Shown: positions 44,716 through 55,042, numbered from the stretch's first letter. The stretch: DNA of 64,000 nt from an uncultured Bacilli bacterium (GCA_910579535.1 CAJTUR010000003.1:1-64000); one strand, 5' to 3'. Made by a program: numbers and translations. The notes: a model not told the origin generated them from the sequence alone.

Positions 44716-45603
44716 TTAAGCCTTTTTCAGATGTTTTTTATATTCTAAAAATGTTTTATAACCAGCAAGTTTATAATCGCCCATTTCTGGTTTTAATTCT
44801 TTAAAAGGAATAAATTCTTCACTAATAACTTCCAAAGTACCACAATATTCGTTATTTAAATTCACTAACATATACTTATTTCCCACTTGTGTTGTATTAA
44901 AAGAATACTTTCTTTTTAGAATATAATCTTTTTGATTATTCAAATATGCTTCTGCCATTCCTTTTTTCTCCGTATAAAGAGGATAGTAAGCACTATATAG
45001 CAAAGCTTTTTCATTAGCATATCTTTTCAGATTTTCATTTTCTCTTAATTTTTCCCATCTTTTTTGATAATTAAGAAGAAAAAATCTATCTTTTAAACTT
45101 TTTTTCTTTTTATGATCTATTTCTTGCCATTTCTCATTTAAAGCTGTCATTTCTTTACTTTCCTTTTCATCTGGTAAACCAATCGCTTTTAAATAACTTT
45201 GCATTTTCTTTAAACAGAGTAATTCCTGTTTGCTATACTCTTCTAAACAATCTTCTGGTATATGAAATGTTTCTGGATGTCTATAAACACACCTTACTAT
45301 TTCATCAAAAGAATGACAATGGCTCTCTATCATTTGATATTTCGCTTCTTTTTCTTCTGAATTTTTTCGTCCATACATGAAAGCTTCATAATGATAAGTT
45401 ACTCCACTACTAGAAACATTTCCTAGCGCCTCATATAAGCTTGACTGTATGTCATATCCACCTTGTTTATATTCATCATAATATACCCACTCAAAGGTTT
45501 CTCTTCTTTTATCCCAAAAAGGGTAAGGTAAACTACAATTTTTAAATTTTTTATATCTTTTTTTCTGTTTCCAAAAATAATATTTATTTTTTAAATTTCT
45601 CAT
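44716..45603 (-). CDS. Hypothetical protein with ASCH-like C-terminus
   Basis: 295 residues from the ATG at 45603. Most of it is charged, helical and aromatic-rich (YYFWKQKKRYKKF..., KKSLKDRFFLLNYQKRWEKL). The last ~60 residues, NKYMLVNLNNEYCGTLEVISEEFIPFKELKPEMGDYKLAGYKTFLEYKKHL, follow the pattern of the end of ASCH domains (strand-strand-IPF-loop-helix), which bind RNA or nucleotides. I am not sure of this match. It is a single gene with no obvious partner. Confidence 0.6.
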   Translation of the reverse strand: MRNLKNKYYFWKQKKRYKKFKNCSLPYPFWDKRRETFEWVYYDEYKQGGYDIQSSLYEALGNVSSSGVTYHYEAFMYGRKNSEEKEAKYQMIESHCHSFDEIVRCVYRHPETFHIPEDCLEEYSKQELLCLKKMQSYLKAIGLPDEKESKEMTALNEKWQEIDHKKKKSLKDRFFLLNYQKRWEKLRENENLKRYANEKALLYSAYYPLYTEKKGMAEAYLNNQKDYILKRKYSFNTTQVGNKYMLVNLNNEYCGTLEVISEEFIPFKELKPEMGDYKLAGYKTFLEYKKHLKKA

Positions 45604-45659
45604 AATTATCACTATCCTTAATCCATTTCTATTTGAAAGATTATAACTTAATTTTCCAT

Positions 45660-45697
45660 AAAAAAAAACTATAAGAAATGATTATATTTCATTATAG
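45660..45697 (-). terminator. Terminator of the large surface protein gene
   Basis: On the minus strand CTATAATGAAAT pairs with ATTTCTTATAG (one bulge), followed by nine T. It ends the 45708-50705 gene. Confidence 0.7.
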
Positions 45698-45707
45698 CTT
45701 TTTAATA

Positions 45708-48700
45708 TTAATTCTTTTTCTTTTTTACTAAATAAATGGTTCCACCTAATGTTAAAATAGATACAGTTGCGACTAGATAGACAAAATAATTTGATTTTTT
45801 CTCAACTGTCTCTTCTACTTTTGGTGTATCATTATTATTTTTATTGGTATCATCAGAATCTGATTCATACGATTTATAAGATACAAGGTATTTTCCAAGT
45901 CCATTATTTTCAAAGATAATTTCATTATTTACTCTTCTAGAATTTAATTTGACAACACTTCCATCTTCTCTAATAACGTAAATGGCTTCAAACGTTTTAT
46001 TAGGGTTTAATTTTACAATTTGCTCAATTTTTTCGTTAGACAAGTTCACTTTTTTATTTTCTTTTGTTTCTAAAGCTAGTTCAAAAATTTCACTTTCTTC
46101 ACCATAACGGTTTATTTGAGCATCGTTTAGGTTATGTTTTTTATACTCTAAAGTCACGTCATTATAATTTGATAAAATGGAATTTGGAATTTTTACTGTT
46201 ACATTACCACTTGTCAATTCTTTATAAGTGTTTTCATCAGGTTTTGTTGTCTCTTCAGTATTTGGCTTGCTCGATGTTCCAGGCTTATCTTGTGGTTTGC
46301 TATCTGGCTTGGTTCCTGTATTATTGTCTCCAGGTTTATTATTTGTTTGTTTCTTTATCCAAGTTACTACTGCTGTTGCGTATCCTTTATTACCCGCTCT
46401 ATCTATAAATTCAAAGGTAAATTCAGCGTTTTCATGGAAAGTATACGTTGATGCCCCTTTTCCTAAAATGGTTACTTGTTCACTTGGTTTTAGTGTAGCA
46501 ACAACTGGCCCTTCTGTGGATTCTTTTGTACTGTACTCAATTGTGGCGGTTGGAGCGTCTTTGTCAATCCAATCCACTTTTACGGTGCTACTTCCTTTAT
46601 TTCCAACTTTATCTACAAATTCGAAGGTAAATTCGCCATTTTTTGTAAAGGTATAAGTTGTTTTTCCTTCATTATTGGTTACGGTTACTTCTTCATTTGG
46701 TTTTAATGTTACCATTACGTCTTTGTTTGTCCATTCTTTTGTACTAAATTCAAATTCGGCGGTTGGAGCGTCTTTGTCAATCCAATCAACCGTTACAGGA
46801 ATAATACCATCGTAGCCATTTTGGTCTTTAAATTGGAAATTGAATGTTTCATTATTTGTAAATGTGTATTCATTACTAGCGTTATTATTAAATATTCTAT
46901 AGCCTGCTTCTAATTCTAGTGTTGCTTTAACATCTTGATTGGTCCATGTAGTCGTTGAATATTTAATTTCGTATTTCGGCATTTTTGCTATCCAATTGAC
47001 AACAACGGTTGCGGTATTCGCGTTTCCAGCTTTATCCACAAATTCAAAGGTAAATTCACCGTTATCTTTAAATGTATAGGTGTCTTTTCCACCATTATTG
47101 GTTACGGTCACTTCTTCACTTGGTATTAAGGTAGCAATAACTTCACCATCTGTTAGATGAATGGTATTAAATTCAAATTCGGCGGTTGGAGCTTCTGTAT
47201 CAATCCAATCGACTGTGATTATTTTTGTACCTATGTTTCCTAATGCATCTTGAAATTTTAATTCTACACTTTTATTTTCTAAGAAAGTAATTGTTTTGCT
47301 TCCATCTACGGGATTGGTTGCTAATTCTATGTCAGTGGATAAAATGGTAATGCTTTCTTTATCAAACGAAATGGTTGCCACTACGTTTTCATTTGTTGTT
47401 TCTGTAGTACTAAATTGTACGTTTGCATTCGGAGCCACTTTATCTATCCAGTCTACTTTTGCTGTTGCTGTGCCTTTTTTCCCGTTTCGATCTACAAATT
47501 CAAAAGTAAATTCGCCATTTTCAGTAAAAGTATACGTTGTTTTACCATCATTATTTGTTACAGTGATGGGTCTATTTTCATCTACTAATTCAGCTACGAC
47601 ATCTTTATTTGTGTTTTTAATAATGTTGTAGTTTATTTCCGCTGTTGGCACTTCACTGGCTGATGGATCTTCATATAAGTTGATAAGTGCGATTGAAAAG
47701 TAGTATTGAAGGCCTTGTTCATGAACAGATGGACAATTGATTCTTACATATTTTGCAAGGATTGGCTCATCAAAAGTAATTTTTTTCAAATTTCCATTAT
47801 TTTCTAAATTACTTTTTGTTGCTGCCAGTTCCCAATTGGTTCCATCCATACTGACATAAATGTCTAAACGACTCGCTTTTCCTGTTGGGTAATTCCCAAG
47901 TGCTGATGTAGCTCTAGCGTCCGGAACATAATCTAATTCGGATACGTATCTAGGTTTATCTAATTCTATAGTTGCATAAGCGGGAATGTATTTTTGTCCT
48001 ATACTATTTTTATTGTAATAACTGTGCCATGCTGTATTGATGTTTCCATCTCTTATATTATCTTTATTTCCACCACTGGTTCCTGAAACGGCAATGACAT
48101 TTAAATTATTTCTAGTTATATAACGACGTGATTCAGATGTTGTATTTGTTGTAAAGGTAAAATAAACGGGTTCACTCATTGTATTCATGCCTGTTGCAAG
48201 CATTCTTACATAAACTCTTACGTCTCCTTTAAAGGTCGGATTCGTATCAGCAAAAGAATTCCATTCCCCATTTGGGTCTAAGGTCCATTCCATTTTATCG
48301 GTTGCACCCATAATACGATTTTCTAAATCATCTATAGAAACTGTATTACTTGGGAATACGCCTTTTTTAATATCGATTGTATAAATATTTTCAGCTGTCA
48401 TAGGCAATCCAGTAATATGTATTTTAATATCGTTTTCTTCTGTGATACTGTCTAATTGGTCTTTTGTTAACTGTGCTAAATGTTCATAACTCGGTATCCA
48501 AGTTGAACCGCCATCTAAACTATAAGTCCAAGTAACTTGAGCACTTTGTAATTGTTTTGATAACACAATTTTACCAGCGTTTGCTCCATCAAAAGAGAAC
48601 GTTGCAACTCTTGAATCGACGACTCCTAAAATAGCATTCGCAATTACGGGTACTTCTTTAGTATAAATGGTGTTGGTGCTTGTTGCTTTTGTTGCTTGAT

Positions 48701-50705
48701 GAAGTGTTTCATCTTGTAGCATCATTAGTCTACTTCGATACCCTGGAGAAGTAATTTTAGAACCAAGCCTTCTTGTCATGTCATACATAGGTAAGGGATA
48801 ATAAGTATAGGTTTCAGCAATTTCTTCAGCTAAGCTAATTAAATCGGCTTCAGATTTTGTACTATCGTTTAGGTATAAATTTACTAATCCAATCCATGCA
48901 TCTAAATTTATTCTTTCTTCTTTTAAAGCGTCTCTATAAATTTGTTCAAGTTTTTTTGAATCATTTTTATATACCTCTTCTAATAATAAAATTAATTCCG
49001 CTTTTTCATATTTTTCATATTCATTTTGTGCATCTTGTGAAAGTAATAAATAGGAACCGGATTGAATCGTACCATTATTAGTTGCGTATTTACTTCCCCA
49101 ACCATTGATTCCACCTCCAGTAGTATTTGCCCAACCAGTTGTAACCACACTGTTGGCTAATTGCCAAGCGTATTTTCCACCACCAGCGTGATACAAATAA
49201 ACATAAGCGGCATGGCCTGGTTGCCCTACAACTCGCGCTGGGTATCCCCATACACCGTATAAATTAGCGGCTGTTTTCGATAATCCTCCACAAACGGCTC
49301 CTTCTTCAAATACAATCCATAGTTTTGGTTTACCCGCTTGATAAGTTATATGGTATTTTGAAAGATTGTATTTTTGATCCCATTGGGCATAATTATTCTG
49401 GCTATAATATTGTGGTCTATAATAACCATAATTTAAAGTATAATTTATATATTTATAAGGATTAAAACGTTCTGCGGTGGTTGAAAATTTTTTCGAATAA
49501 TCATGAAGCCATACAATTTCTTCATCATCAATATTAGTAATCATTACTCCACGCATTTCATCTATTGTATAACTTTCAAACATGGCGTTATCTAATTGTC
49601 CATTTAAATGCATATCTTTATAGATTTGATAACGAGTTACTGCATCAGAAAATTGGTTTCCACCAATCCATAATCCAACATTAGTTGAGTGTGTTAGAGA
49701 TAAAGATAACATCATTTTTAAATATAAATCTTTATATTTTGTTCCTAAAGAGGTTACGTTTTCATTTTCTAAATCTTCTTTATAAGTATGATATAAATCA
49801 CTTAATACTTGCAAAGCTCTTTCATAAGAGCCGTTTGGTCGTCCACCTATTGTCCATAATCGAAGGGCTTCTTCATTATTTAAAAACCAATCTAATGTTT
49901 CAGAATTTTTAGAATCCTTTTCTAAGAAGGAACGAAGTTGATATTGTCCTACTCTTTTAATAAAGGTTCTTTGTAGTAAAGTAAGTTTTAAGTCACCTTC
50001 AATCGTTCCAGAAGTATAGTTCGCTTTAATTTGCTCATCAAACTCTTCAACGGTTTTCATGACATTATCGTTGTAACCTTCTTTTACTAATTTAGCGTCT
50101 CCCCATACAGCATGGTCGCTTGCATTACTCCCATTATCACTTGCATAAAGTCTGATGTAATTCGCGTCTCTTATATCAATCTTTATGTGTACAGCACTAT
50201 TTATTACTTTTAATGGTGTTGGATTTTCTTCAGTACGTAACGTCCAATTTTTTCCATCAGTTGAAGTATATATATAAAATTTCACACCATTACCATTATT
50301 ACCAGCTGTTGTATTTAAGCCATAATAAGTCATAAAATAATCATACTCTTTATATTGGCTAATATCATACTCTACTGTAGAAGTAGCGTGGGCAAATATT
50401 CCTTTTTTAACAACAACGGATGCTCCATCAATGTTTAGAACTAAAGAAGCATTCGAGTTTGTTTTATCTAATCCAAGTGTTCCCCATCCTACTTGAGCTT
50501 TTTGATAAGGAATATCTGATAAATAAAGGGCATCGTTTGTTTTAATTGTGTTGTAGGCTAAAACATTTCCATTTTCTGTTCTTATTGTTTTCCTAGACTC
50601 AAAAAAATGACAAAAGGCTAAACTCCAATAAATAGCTATGGCAAAAAATAAAATCAATAAACTTTTTGCATGCCCTATTTTAAATAAAAAAAATTTCTTT
50701 TTCAT
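45708..50705 (-). CDS. Large cell-surface protein: NPCBM, transglutaminase-like, discoidin and Ig-like repeats
   Basis: 1665 residues from the ATG at 50705 (GGAGGAG upstream). An N-terminal membrane segment is followed by an NPCBM-type carbohydrate-binding module (residues ~60-215: VGWGTLGLDKT, KGIFAHATSTVEYDI). A transglutaminase-like core has Cys in EGAVCGGLSKTAANLYGVWG near 472 and His in GHAAYVYLY near 497. An F5/8 type C domain lies near 860-1010 (NIRDGNINTAWHSYYNK). Six ~70-residue Ig-like repeats span ~1015-1455, each ending VDWIDK-like. A Pro-rich linker, a final domain, one membrane helix and KKKKN close the protein; no LPXTG is present. It probably binds host or dietary glycans. Confidence 0.85.
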   Translation of the reverse strand: MKKKFFLFKIGHAKSLLILFFAIAIYWSLAFCHFFESRKTIRTENGNVLAYNTIKTNDALYLSDIPYQKAQVGWGTLGLDKTNSNASLVLNIDGASVVVKKGIFAHATSTVEYDISQYKEYDYFMTYYGLNTTAGNNGNGVKFYIYTSTDGKNWTLRTEENPTPLKVINSAVHIKIDIRDANYIRLYASDNGSNASDHAVWGDAKLVKEGYNDNVMKTVEEFDEQIKANYTSGTIEGDLKLTLLQRTFIKRVGQYQLRSFLEKDSKNSETLDWFLNNEEALRLWTIGGRPNGSYERALQVLSDLYHTYKEDLENENVTSLGTKYKDLYLKMMLSLSLTHSTNVGLWIGGNQFSDAVTRYQIYKDMHLNGQLDNAMFESYTIDEMRGVMITNIDDEEIVWLHDYSKKFSTTAERFNPYKYINYTLNYGYYRPQYYSQNNYAQWDQKYNLSKYHITYQAGKPKLWIVFEEGAVCGGLSKTAANLYGVWGYPARVVGQPGHAAYVYLYHAGGGKYAWQLANSVVTTGWANTTGGGINGWGSKYATNNGTIQSGSYLLLSQDAQNEYEKYEKAELILLLEEVYKNDSKKLEQIYRDALKEERINLDAWIGLVNLYLNDSTKSEADLISLAEEIAETYTYYPLPMYDMTRRLGSKITSPGYRSRLMMLQDETLHQATKATSTNTIYTKEVPVIANAILGVVDSRVATFSFDGANAGKIVLSKQLQSAQVTWTYSLDGGSTWIPSYEHLAQLTKDQLDSITEENDIKIHITGLPMTAENIYTIDIKKGVFPSNTVSIDDLENRIMGATDKMEWTLDPNGEWNSFADTNPTFKGDVRVYVRMLATGMNTMSEPVYFTFTTNTTSESRRYITRNNLNVIAVSGTSGGNKDNIRDGNINTAWHSYYNKNSIGQKYIPAYATIELDKPRYVSELDYVPDARATSALGNYPTGKASRLDIYVSMDGTNWELAATKSNLENNGNLKKITFDEPILAKYVRINCPSVHEQGLQYYFSIALINLYEDPSASEVPTAEINYNIIKNTNKDVVAELVDENRPITVTNNDGKTTYTFTENGEFTFEFVDRNGKKGTATAKVDWIDKVAPNANVQFSTTETTNENVVATISFDKESITILSTDIELATNPVDGSKTITFLENKSVELKFQDALGNIGTKIITVDWIDTEAPTAEFEFNTIHLTDGEVIATLIPSEEVTVTNNGGKDTYTFKDNGEFTFEFVDKAGNANTATVVVNWIAKMPKYEIKYSTTTWTNQDVKATLELEAGYRIFNNNASNEYTFTNNETFNFQFKDQNGYDGIIPVTVDWIDKDAPTAEFEFSTKEWTNKDVMVTLKPNEEVTVTNNEGKTTYTFTKNGEFTFEFVDKVGNKGSSTVKVDWIDKDAPTATIEYSTKESTEGPVVATLKPSEQVTILGKGASTYTFHENAEFTFEFIDRAGNKGYATAVVTWIKKQTNNKPGDNNTGTKPDSKPQDKPGTSSKPNTEETTKPDENTYKELTSGNVTVKIPNSILSNYNDVTLEYKKHNLNDAQINRYGEESEIFELALETKENKKVNLSNEKIEQIVKLNPNKTFEAIYVIREDGSVVKLNSRRVNNEIIFENNGLGKYLVSYKSYESDSDDTNKNNNDTPKVEETVEKKSNYFVYLVATVSILTLGGTIYLVKKKKN
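46345..47655 (-). repeat. Six tandem Ig-like coding repeats
   Basis: Six units of about 210-240 bp encode domains with the pattern ...STKEWTNKDVMVTLKPNEEVTV...TYTFTKNGEFTFEFVDKVGNKG...VDWIDK. Units 1, 3, 5 and 6 are most alike; units 2 and 4 are diverged. Such repeats act as spacers and can change number by recombination. Confidence 0.8.
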
Positions 50706-50952
50706 AAAAAACTCCTCCACATCTTAAATTTATATCTTTTATCTATCTATTAAAATTATGGAATTATGCTTGTTCATAACTACATAATCTATTCTTCTTA
50801 TACATTATCATATATTATTTTAATATACAACACACTTTACATATAGAAATACAACGTTATTCAATCTATTATATGATGGAATTTAAAAAAATTTCAAAAT
50901 CAAGATAGAGTTTTTTTATAAAAATTGTTGTTTATAACTTTTTATAAGAAAT

Positions 50953-51037
50953 AAAGACCTTTAAGAATCCTTCTTCATTTTAATACGATTCTAATTGGGT
51001 CTTTTTATCATTTTTGAAAATCATTTCCGATAAAAAG
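50953..51037. other. Nested inverted repeats between the two surface protein genes
   Basis: Pairs aaagacc/ggtcttt (50953-50959, 50998-51004), agaatc/gattct (50964-50969, 50987-50992) and cttttttatc-like cttttatc/gataaaag (51001-51037) allow alternative folds. The 51001 arm takes part in two hairpins, as in attenuators. No gene is seen in 50721-51160. Confidence 0.4.
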
Positions 51038-51129
51038 TTGATGACCCTTTCTTTTTGTTCACATTCTTTTAAGTCAACGAGTATCATTTTTTCTAGTAAA
51101 ATACAAATTAAGTAAAACTTTTTTTACCT

Positions 51130-51153
51130 AAAAAAAAGAACTTTGAAGTTCTT
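51130..51153 (-). terminator. Terminator of the 51161-53788 gene
   Basis: On the minus strand AAGAACTT-CA-AAGTTCTT is a perfect 8-bp stem followed by a run of T's (six beyond the stem). Confidence 0.85.
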
Positions 51154-51160
51154 AATTTTA

Positions 51161-53788
51161 TTAATTTGTAATTTCTATTGTTTTTGTTAGTCTAACGGTT
51201 TTGTTGTTTTTGTCTGTTGCCATTATGGCAATTTCATATTCACCCACTGGTAAAACATAATTTTGAATTTCAATGGTTACTTTTTTAGCTTCCATGTTGT
51301 TTATCATAAACATGAGTTTAGCTGGTAAAGACCCACCATTTACAATTGAAATGGTTACATCGTCTTGAGTTATATTGTATAAAAGTTCTTCATTAAATTC
51401 TATTTTAAAAGATTTGTTTGTGTAGTCTATGTTTGTTATTTGTAAAGAGCTTTCTGATGGTGGAGCTGGTTTTTCATATTCAGGAATTTTGTAATGATCC
51501 ACAAAACCAACTCGATAATTTCCTACAGTGTCGACAAATAATGCCCAAACGCGAGTATTTTTTGTAACTTCGCTTTTACTTAAATCAAGATGAATGGTAT
51601 TTGATCCCGTGTTTAGAGTTTGTTTTTGACTTTTTATTTTTCCTGTTAAGACATCGCTTGCAAAAGGCGTTGTGGAATTATAGTCATAAATACCACCATT
51701 CCATTCGTATAGACCATAATAAACGGTTCCAGCTTCATCCGAATTAAATTTAAATTCTGCTTCGGTTTCTGATACTCTTTTTACATTATCTACCGCTCCT
51801 GTAATCACTGGTGGATTTAAATGGGTTGCGAATTCTTTTTCGATGGCTTTTTCATTTTCGTCTATTTTAATTCTTACTGTGTATTCATTATCTTTGTGAC
51901 CATAATTATCTGGAATAACAATGATATAGGTTAATAAGTCAGGACTGACATAAAAAGTGGCTTCTTTGATAGTTAAACTACTATCACTTGGACAATCGAT
52001 TTGAAAATCTTCTAAAGTTAATTCTCTTTCTGGAACACGATTTAATTTAAAGACAAAACGATTGCTTATTTCTTCTTTAGCGTAAATGATTTCATAGTCG
52101 CTTGGGTTTTCTTCTTTTGGTTGACTAGGTATGGTAATGGGTCCTTTTACTTTTGATAAATTTTCAAAATAACCTTCAATGACATAATACAATTGATAGC
52201 TTTCAGAAGAAACTAATCCGTTTATTGGAAGGCTATTAAAGCCAACTTTTACATTTGCAACTTGACCATTTTTCTTAATGGTTTCTTCATCTAGAGTTAT
52301 TCTTTCTTTTGCGTTATCTAAAATATAATAGATTTTTCCTCCTTCATCTACGCCATAGAGTTTTAAAACAGCTTCTGTTTCAGTCAATCTTTCTATTTTA
52401 ACGTTTTCTACGGTTGGGTTAGCGTAATCGGTGTCAAACTCTTTACTGATGATGTTTCCATTTGGTAAGGTAAGATAAAGGGCGTAGGAATCATTTTTAT
52501 AATAAGAGGTTGAGAGGGTGTATGTTTTTTTATCTTTTGTTGTTAGATTAAATAAAGTAATACTTTTTCCCGCATTACAAATGACTGAAAGATCTTTTAA
52601 TGTTAATTCAATTTCTTCACTTAATGTGAAAGTTACACTTCCTTGAGCATTAGAGTAAGCCTCAACAATACGTACTGATTCTTCTTGACGAATTAAAAGT
52701 TGTTCTACTTGATCGCTCACGTTTTTGTTGGTTACATTGGTATAAATTCTTGTATTATTCGCTTCAATGGTTGCATTTGTGATTGTTCCTGTTCCCGCAA
52801 TAATCGTATTTTCTCCTTTATTATTTAAGTTCGTAATTTTATTTTCACCATTGATTCTTATCGTACTTTCTTCATGATTTGTAAATGTTTCTATGGGTGC
52901 GTTTACTACAATAGTGGCCTTCTTTTGGTTAATAAGTGTGTCGATATTCTGATTTAAGGCCACATGGCCTGTTGTGTTTAGTAATACGTTTTGACTTTTA
53001 ATGTTTAAGATTACTTCAGAGCTATTATTGACTTCAATGTTGGTAACTGGATTGGTTCCATTTATTTCAACATTGCTGTTAATAGAAAGATTTTTTATTT
53101 CACTGTCAGTAACGTTAATGGTTGCTCCTTCTAAAGTTTTATTTATATTTTTAACGGTTCGGAAAAAACTAAATAGGTTGTTTCTTTTTATATTTGCTAC
53201 GACCATATTTGGAATACTTGAGTTCAAAATGTCTATTTGGTATTTTCCAGGATTTTCAATTATTAATTCTTGTTTTATTTCTACTTTGTCTAAAACAATT
53301 TTGGCATGACTTTCTATATCGGATGCTATGGATACTGTATTGTATTTTTTATTACTTAAATAATACGTTCCGTTCGTTATTAAAGTATTATCAATGATTA
53401 AATCTTCTAGTTTTTCTTCAGGCTTTGTTGGTTCTTCTGGCTTTACTGATGGTTTATCATCAGGCTTTACTGGTACAGTAGGAACACTAGGTTTTTGTTG
53501 ATTGTTTGGTTTTGCTTGAGTCGTATTAGAAGGTTCTACTGGTTTTTCAGGTTCTTTTTTTTCTTCATCTGGTTTATTCTCTTCACTTGGTTCCTCATCG
53601 GTTTTAATTTCTTCCTCGTTGTTTTCTTTATTAGTGTCTTTGTCATTGTAAATTGGATTTTCTTTCTTTTCCTCTGGTTCTTGTGACGTGACCCTCTCTT
53701 TTTCTTTTCGATTGGAGAATACTTTCATTCCTCCTGTTATTCCTAAGGCAATGACCAAAAGAATAATGATTATTTTTATTTTTTTCAT
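51161..53788 (-). CDS. Membrane-anchored surface protein with acidic/Pro stalk and beta domains
   Basis: 875 residues. An N-terminal helix (KIIIILLVIALGITGGMKVF) anchors the protein; residues ~28-125 are a Glu/Lys/Pro-rich stalk. Residues ~130-350 have a repeated short-strand pattern (SEVILNIKSQNVLLNTTGHVALNQNIDTL..., TNHEESTIRINGENKITNLNN) typical of a beta-solenoid. The rest consists of fibronectin/Ig-like beta domains containing TETEAVLKLYGVDEGGKIYY and SETEAEFKFNSDEAGTVYYG. No sorting motif or catalytic site is seen. It lies upstream of the other large surface gene, but each has its own terminator. Confidence 0.8.
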   Translation of the reverse strand: MKKIKIIIILLVIALGITGGMKVFSNRKEKERVTSQEPEEKKENPIYNDKDTNKENNEEEIKTDEEPSEENKPDEEKKEPEKPVEPSNTTQAKPNNQQKPSVPTVPVKPDDKPSVKPEEPTKPEEKLEDLIIDNTLITNGTYYLSNKKYNTVSIASDIESHAKIVLDKVEIKQELIIENPGKYQIDILNSSIPNMVVANIKRNNLFSFFRTVKNINKTLEGATINVTDSEIKNLSINSNVEINGTNPVTNIEVNNSSEVILNIKSQNVLLNTTGHVALNQNIDTLINQKKATIVVNAPIETFTNHEESTIRINGENKITNLNNKGENTIIAGTGTITNATIEANNTRIYTNVTNKNVSDQVEQLLIRQEESVRIVEAYSNAQGSVTFTLSEEIELTLKDLSVICNAGKSITLFNLTTKDKKTYTLSTSYYKNDSYALYLTLPNGNIISKEFDTDYANPTVENVKIERLTETEAVLKLYGVDEGGKIYYILDNAKERITLDEETIKKNGQVANVKVGFNSLPINGLVSSESYQLYYVIEGYFENLSKVKGPITIPSQPKEENPSDYEIIYAKEEISNRFVFKLNRVPERELTLEDFQIDCPSDSSLTIKEATFYVSPDLLTYIIVIPDNYGHKDNEYTVRIKIDENEKAIEKEFATHLNPPVITGAVDNVKRVSETEAEFKFNSDEAGTVYYGLYEWNGGIYDYNSTTPFASDVLTGKIKSQKQTLNTGSNTIHLDLSKSEVTKNTRVWALFVDTVGNYRVGFVDHYKIPEYEKPAPPSESSLQITNIDYTNKSFKIEFNEELLYNITQDDVTISIVNGGSLPAKLMFMINNMEAKKVTIEIQNYVLPVGEYEIAIMATDKNNKTVRLTKTIEITN

Positions 53789-53825
53789 AAAACTTCCTTT
53801 CCCCCATATTTATAGGACTACTTCT

Positions 53826-53854
53826 ATTATATTTAAGCCTATTTTTTTAGTCAA
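53826..53854 (-). promoter_or_regulatory. Promoter of the 51161-53788 gene
   Basis: On the minus strand TTGACT (53849-53854) and TATAAT (53826-53831) are separated by 17 bp, 40-65 bp before the start codon. Confidence 0.75.
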
Positions 53855-53987
53855 CACTAAAAAGGCTTTTCTAATTAAATTATATGATTTATTTAAAATA
53901 ATGTATCGAGTTAATAAAATGATTAAAAGAAAGAAAAATTGGAAAAAAATTTTTCAAATCTGAAAATATAGTTATTTGCCTGTTTTT

Positions 53988-54548
53988 TTATTTTTCAGAA
54001 AAGCGTTGTGTTAATAAGTCAAATAGTTTTTTATGTTCTTCACCGTAAGGGACATATTCAGGGTCTTTGTTTTTCAATTTTGTTTGTAAATGTTCATAAT
54101 TTATGTATTTTATATCGGTGACTTCTTCAACTTGTAATTTGGTATGTTCTATGTCTACATTTAAAGGAAGTAAATAAACATCATCAAAAACTTTTAATGT
54201 TGAATATTCACATATTTGTTCTCTTTTTAGAGTGAATAAGTATTCTAATTCCTGTTCTTTTACGTTCAAATCTAACTCTTCTTTTAATTCTCGTACAGCG
54301 GTTTGTTTACTTGTTTCTCCTTTTAATACATGACCAGCACAAGATAAGGCCCATAGATTTGGAAAGGTCTTTTTGTTAGGGTTTCTTTTTTGCATTAGAA
54401 GTTCTTTATTCTCATTTATAATCCAAATGTGAACAGTACGATACCAATACCCTTTTTGATAAATTTCTTCTTTGGTTGCGGATAAGCCAGAACTGGTTCC
54501 ATCTTCATTTAAAATATCTAGTCTTTCATTCATTTCATCTGTCATCAT
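53988..54548 (-). CDS. Nudix hydrolase, isopentenyl-diphosphate isomerase-like subgroup
   Basis: 186 residues. The Nudix box is complete: GHVLKGETSKQTAVRELKEELDL (G-x5-E-x7-REL-x-EEL). The preceding NEDGTSSGLSATKEEIYQKGYWYRTVHIWIINENKELLMQKRNPNKKTFPNLWALSCAGH matches the YfcD/Idi-like subgroup, in which most bacterial members hydrolyse nucleotide-like phosphates. The specific substrate is not clear. AGGTGAA precedes the start. Confidence 0.88.
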   Translation of the reverse strand: MMTDEMNERLDILNEDGTSSGLSATKEEIYQKGYWYRTVHIWIINENKELLMQKRNPNKKTFPNLWALSCAGHVLKGETSKQTAVRELKEELDLNVKEQELEYLFTLKREQICEYSTLKVFDDVYLLPLNVDIEHTKLQVEEVTDIKYINYEHLQTKLKNKDPEYVPYGEEHKKLFDLLTQRFSEK

Positions 54549-54624
54549 TTCACCTAATATTATTATAGCATAAAAGTTAAGTGAGTCAGTTTAATGTTCA
54601 TTTAAACAGGATTCATAAATTTAT

Positions 54625-54936
54625 CTAAATTGAATTTTTTAATAACAAAAGTTTATAATCTTTTAACATAGTTTTTAATTTTTTTATTTTTAACTCATTA
54701 TTTTTTTGAGCTGAATATAAATTAAAAATTTTAATGTAATGTTCATTTCTTTTTTTATAGTATTCTTTTAATTTTTTCTTTTGAAAGAAAAAGGGTTTTG
54801 CATTATTCAAATATTCTATTTGTTGAAAAGAAAATTTTAATTGTTCTTTTATAATTTTTAAATATAGTTCTGTTTCTTTTATATCAATTTCTACAAATAT
54901 TTTGATTAATTGTACATTTAATTCGTTTTCTTTCAT
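54625..54936 (-). CDS. Small coiled-coil protein of unknown function
   Basis: 103 residues, almost wholly helical and Lys/Glu/Asn-rich (KIIKEQLKFSFQQIEYLNNAKPFFFQKKKLKEYYKKRNEHYIKIF). No domain recognised. It is divergent from the double-XRE gene at 55043, with about 105 bp between them, so the regulator could act on both. Confidence 0.55.
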   Translation of the reverse strand: MKENELNVQLIKIFVEIDIKETELYLKIIKEQLKFSFQQIEYLNNAKPFFFQKKKLKEYYKKRNEHYIKIFNLYSAQKNNELKIKKLKTMLKDYKLLLLKNSI

Positions 54937-55042
54937 AATTGTCCTTCTTATCTTTAAATAATTATATCACATAATATCGTAATTTTGCATAAAAAAGGAA
55001 TAATAGCTTTTTGAATGGGAAAATTACACTTGGTGGTAAACT

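Noticed and set aside
46064..46656. Long plus-strand frames opposite the Ig-like repeats
   Set aside because: They are antisense shadows of repetitive coding DNA, without ribosome sites or protein-like composition.
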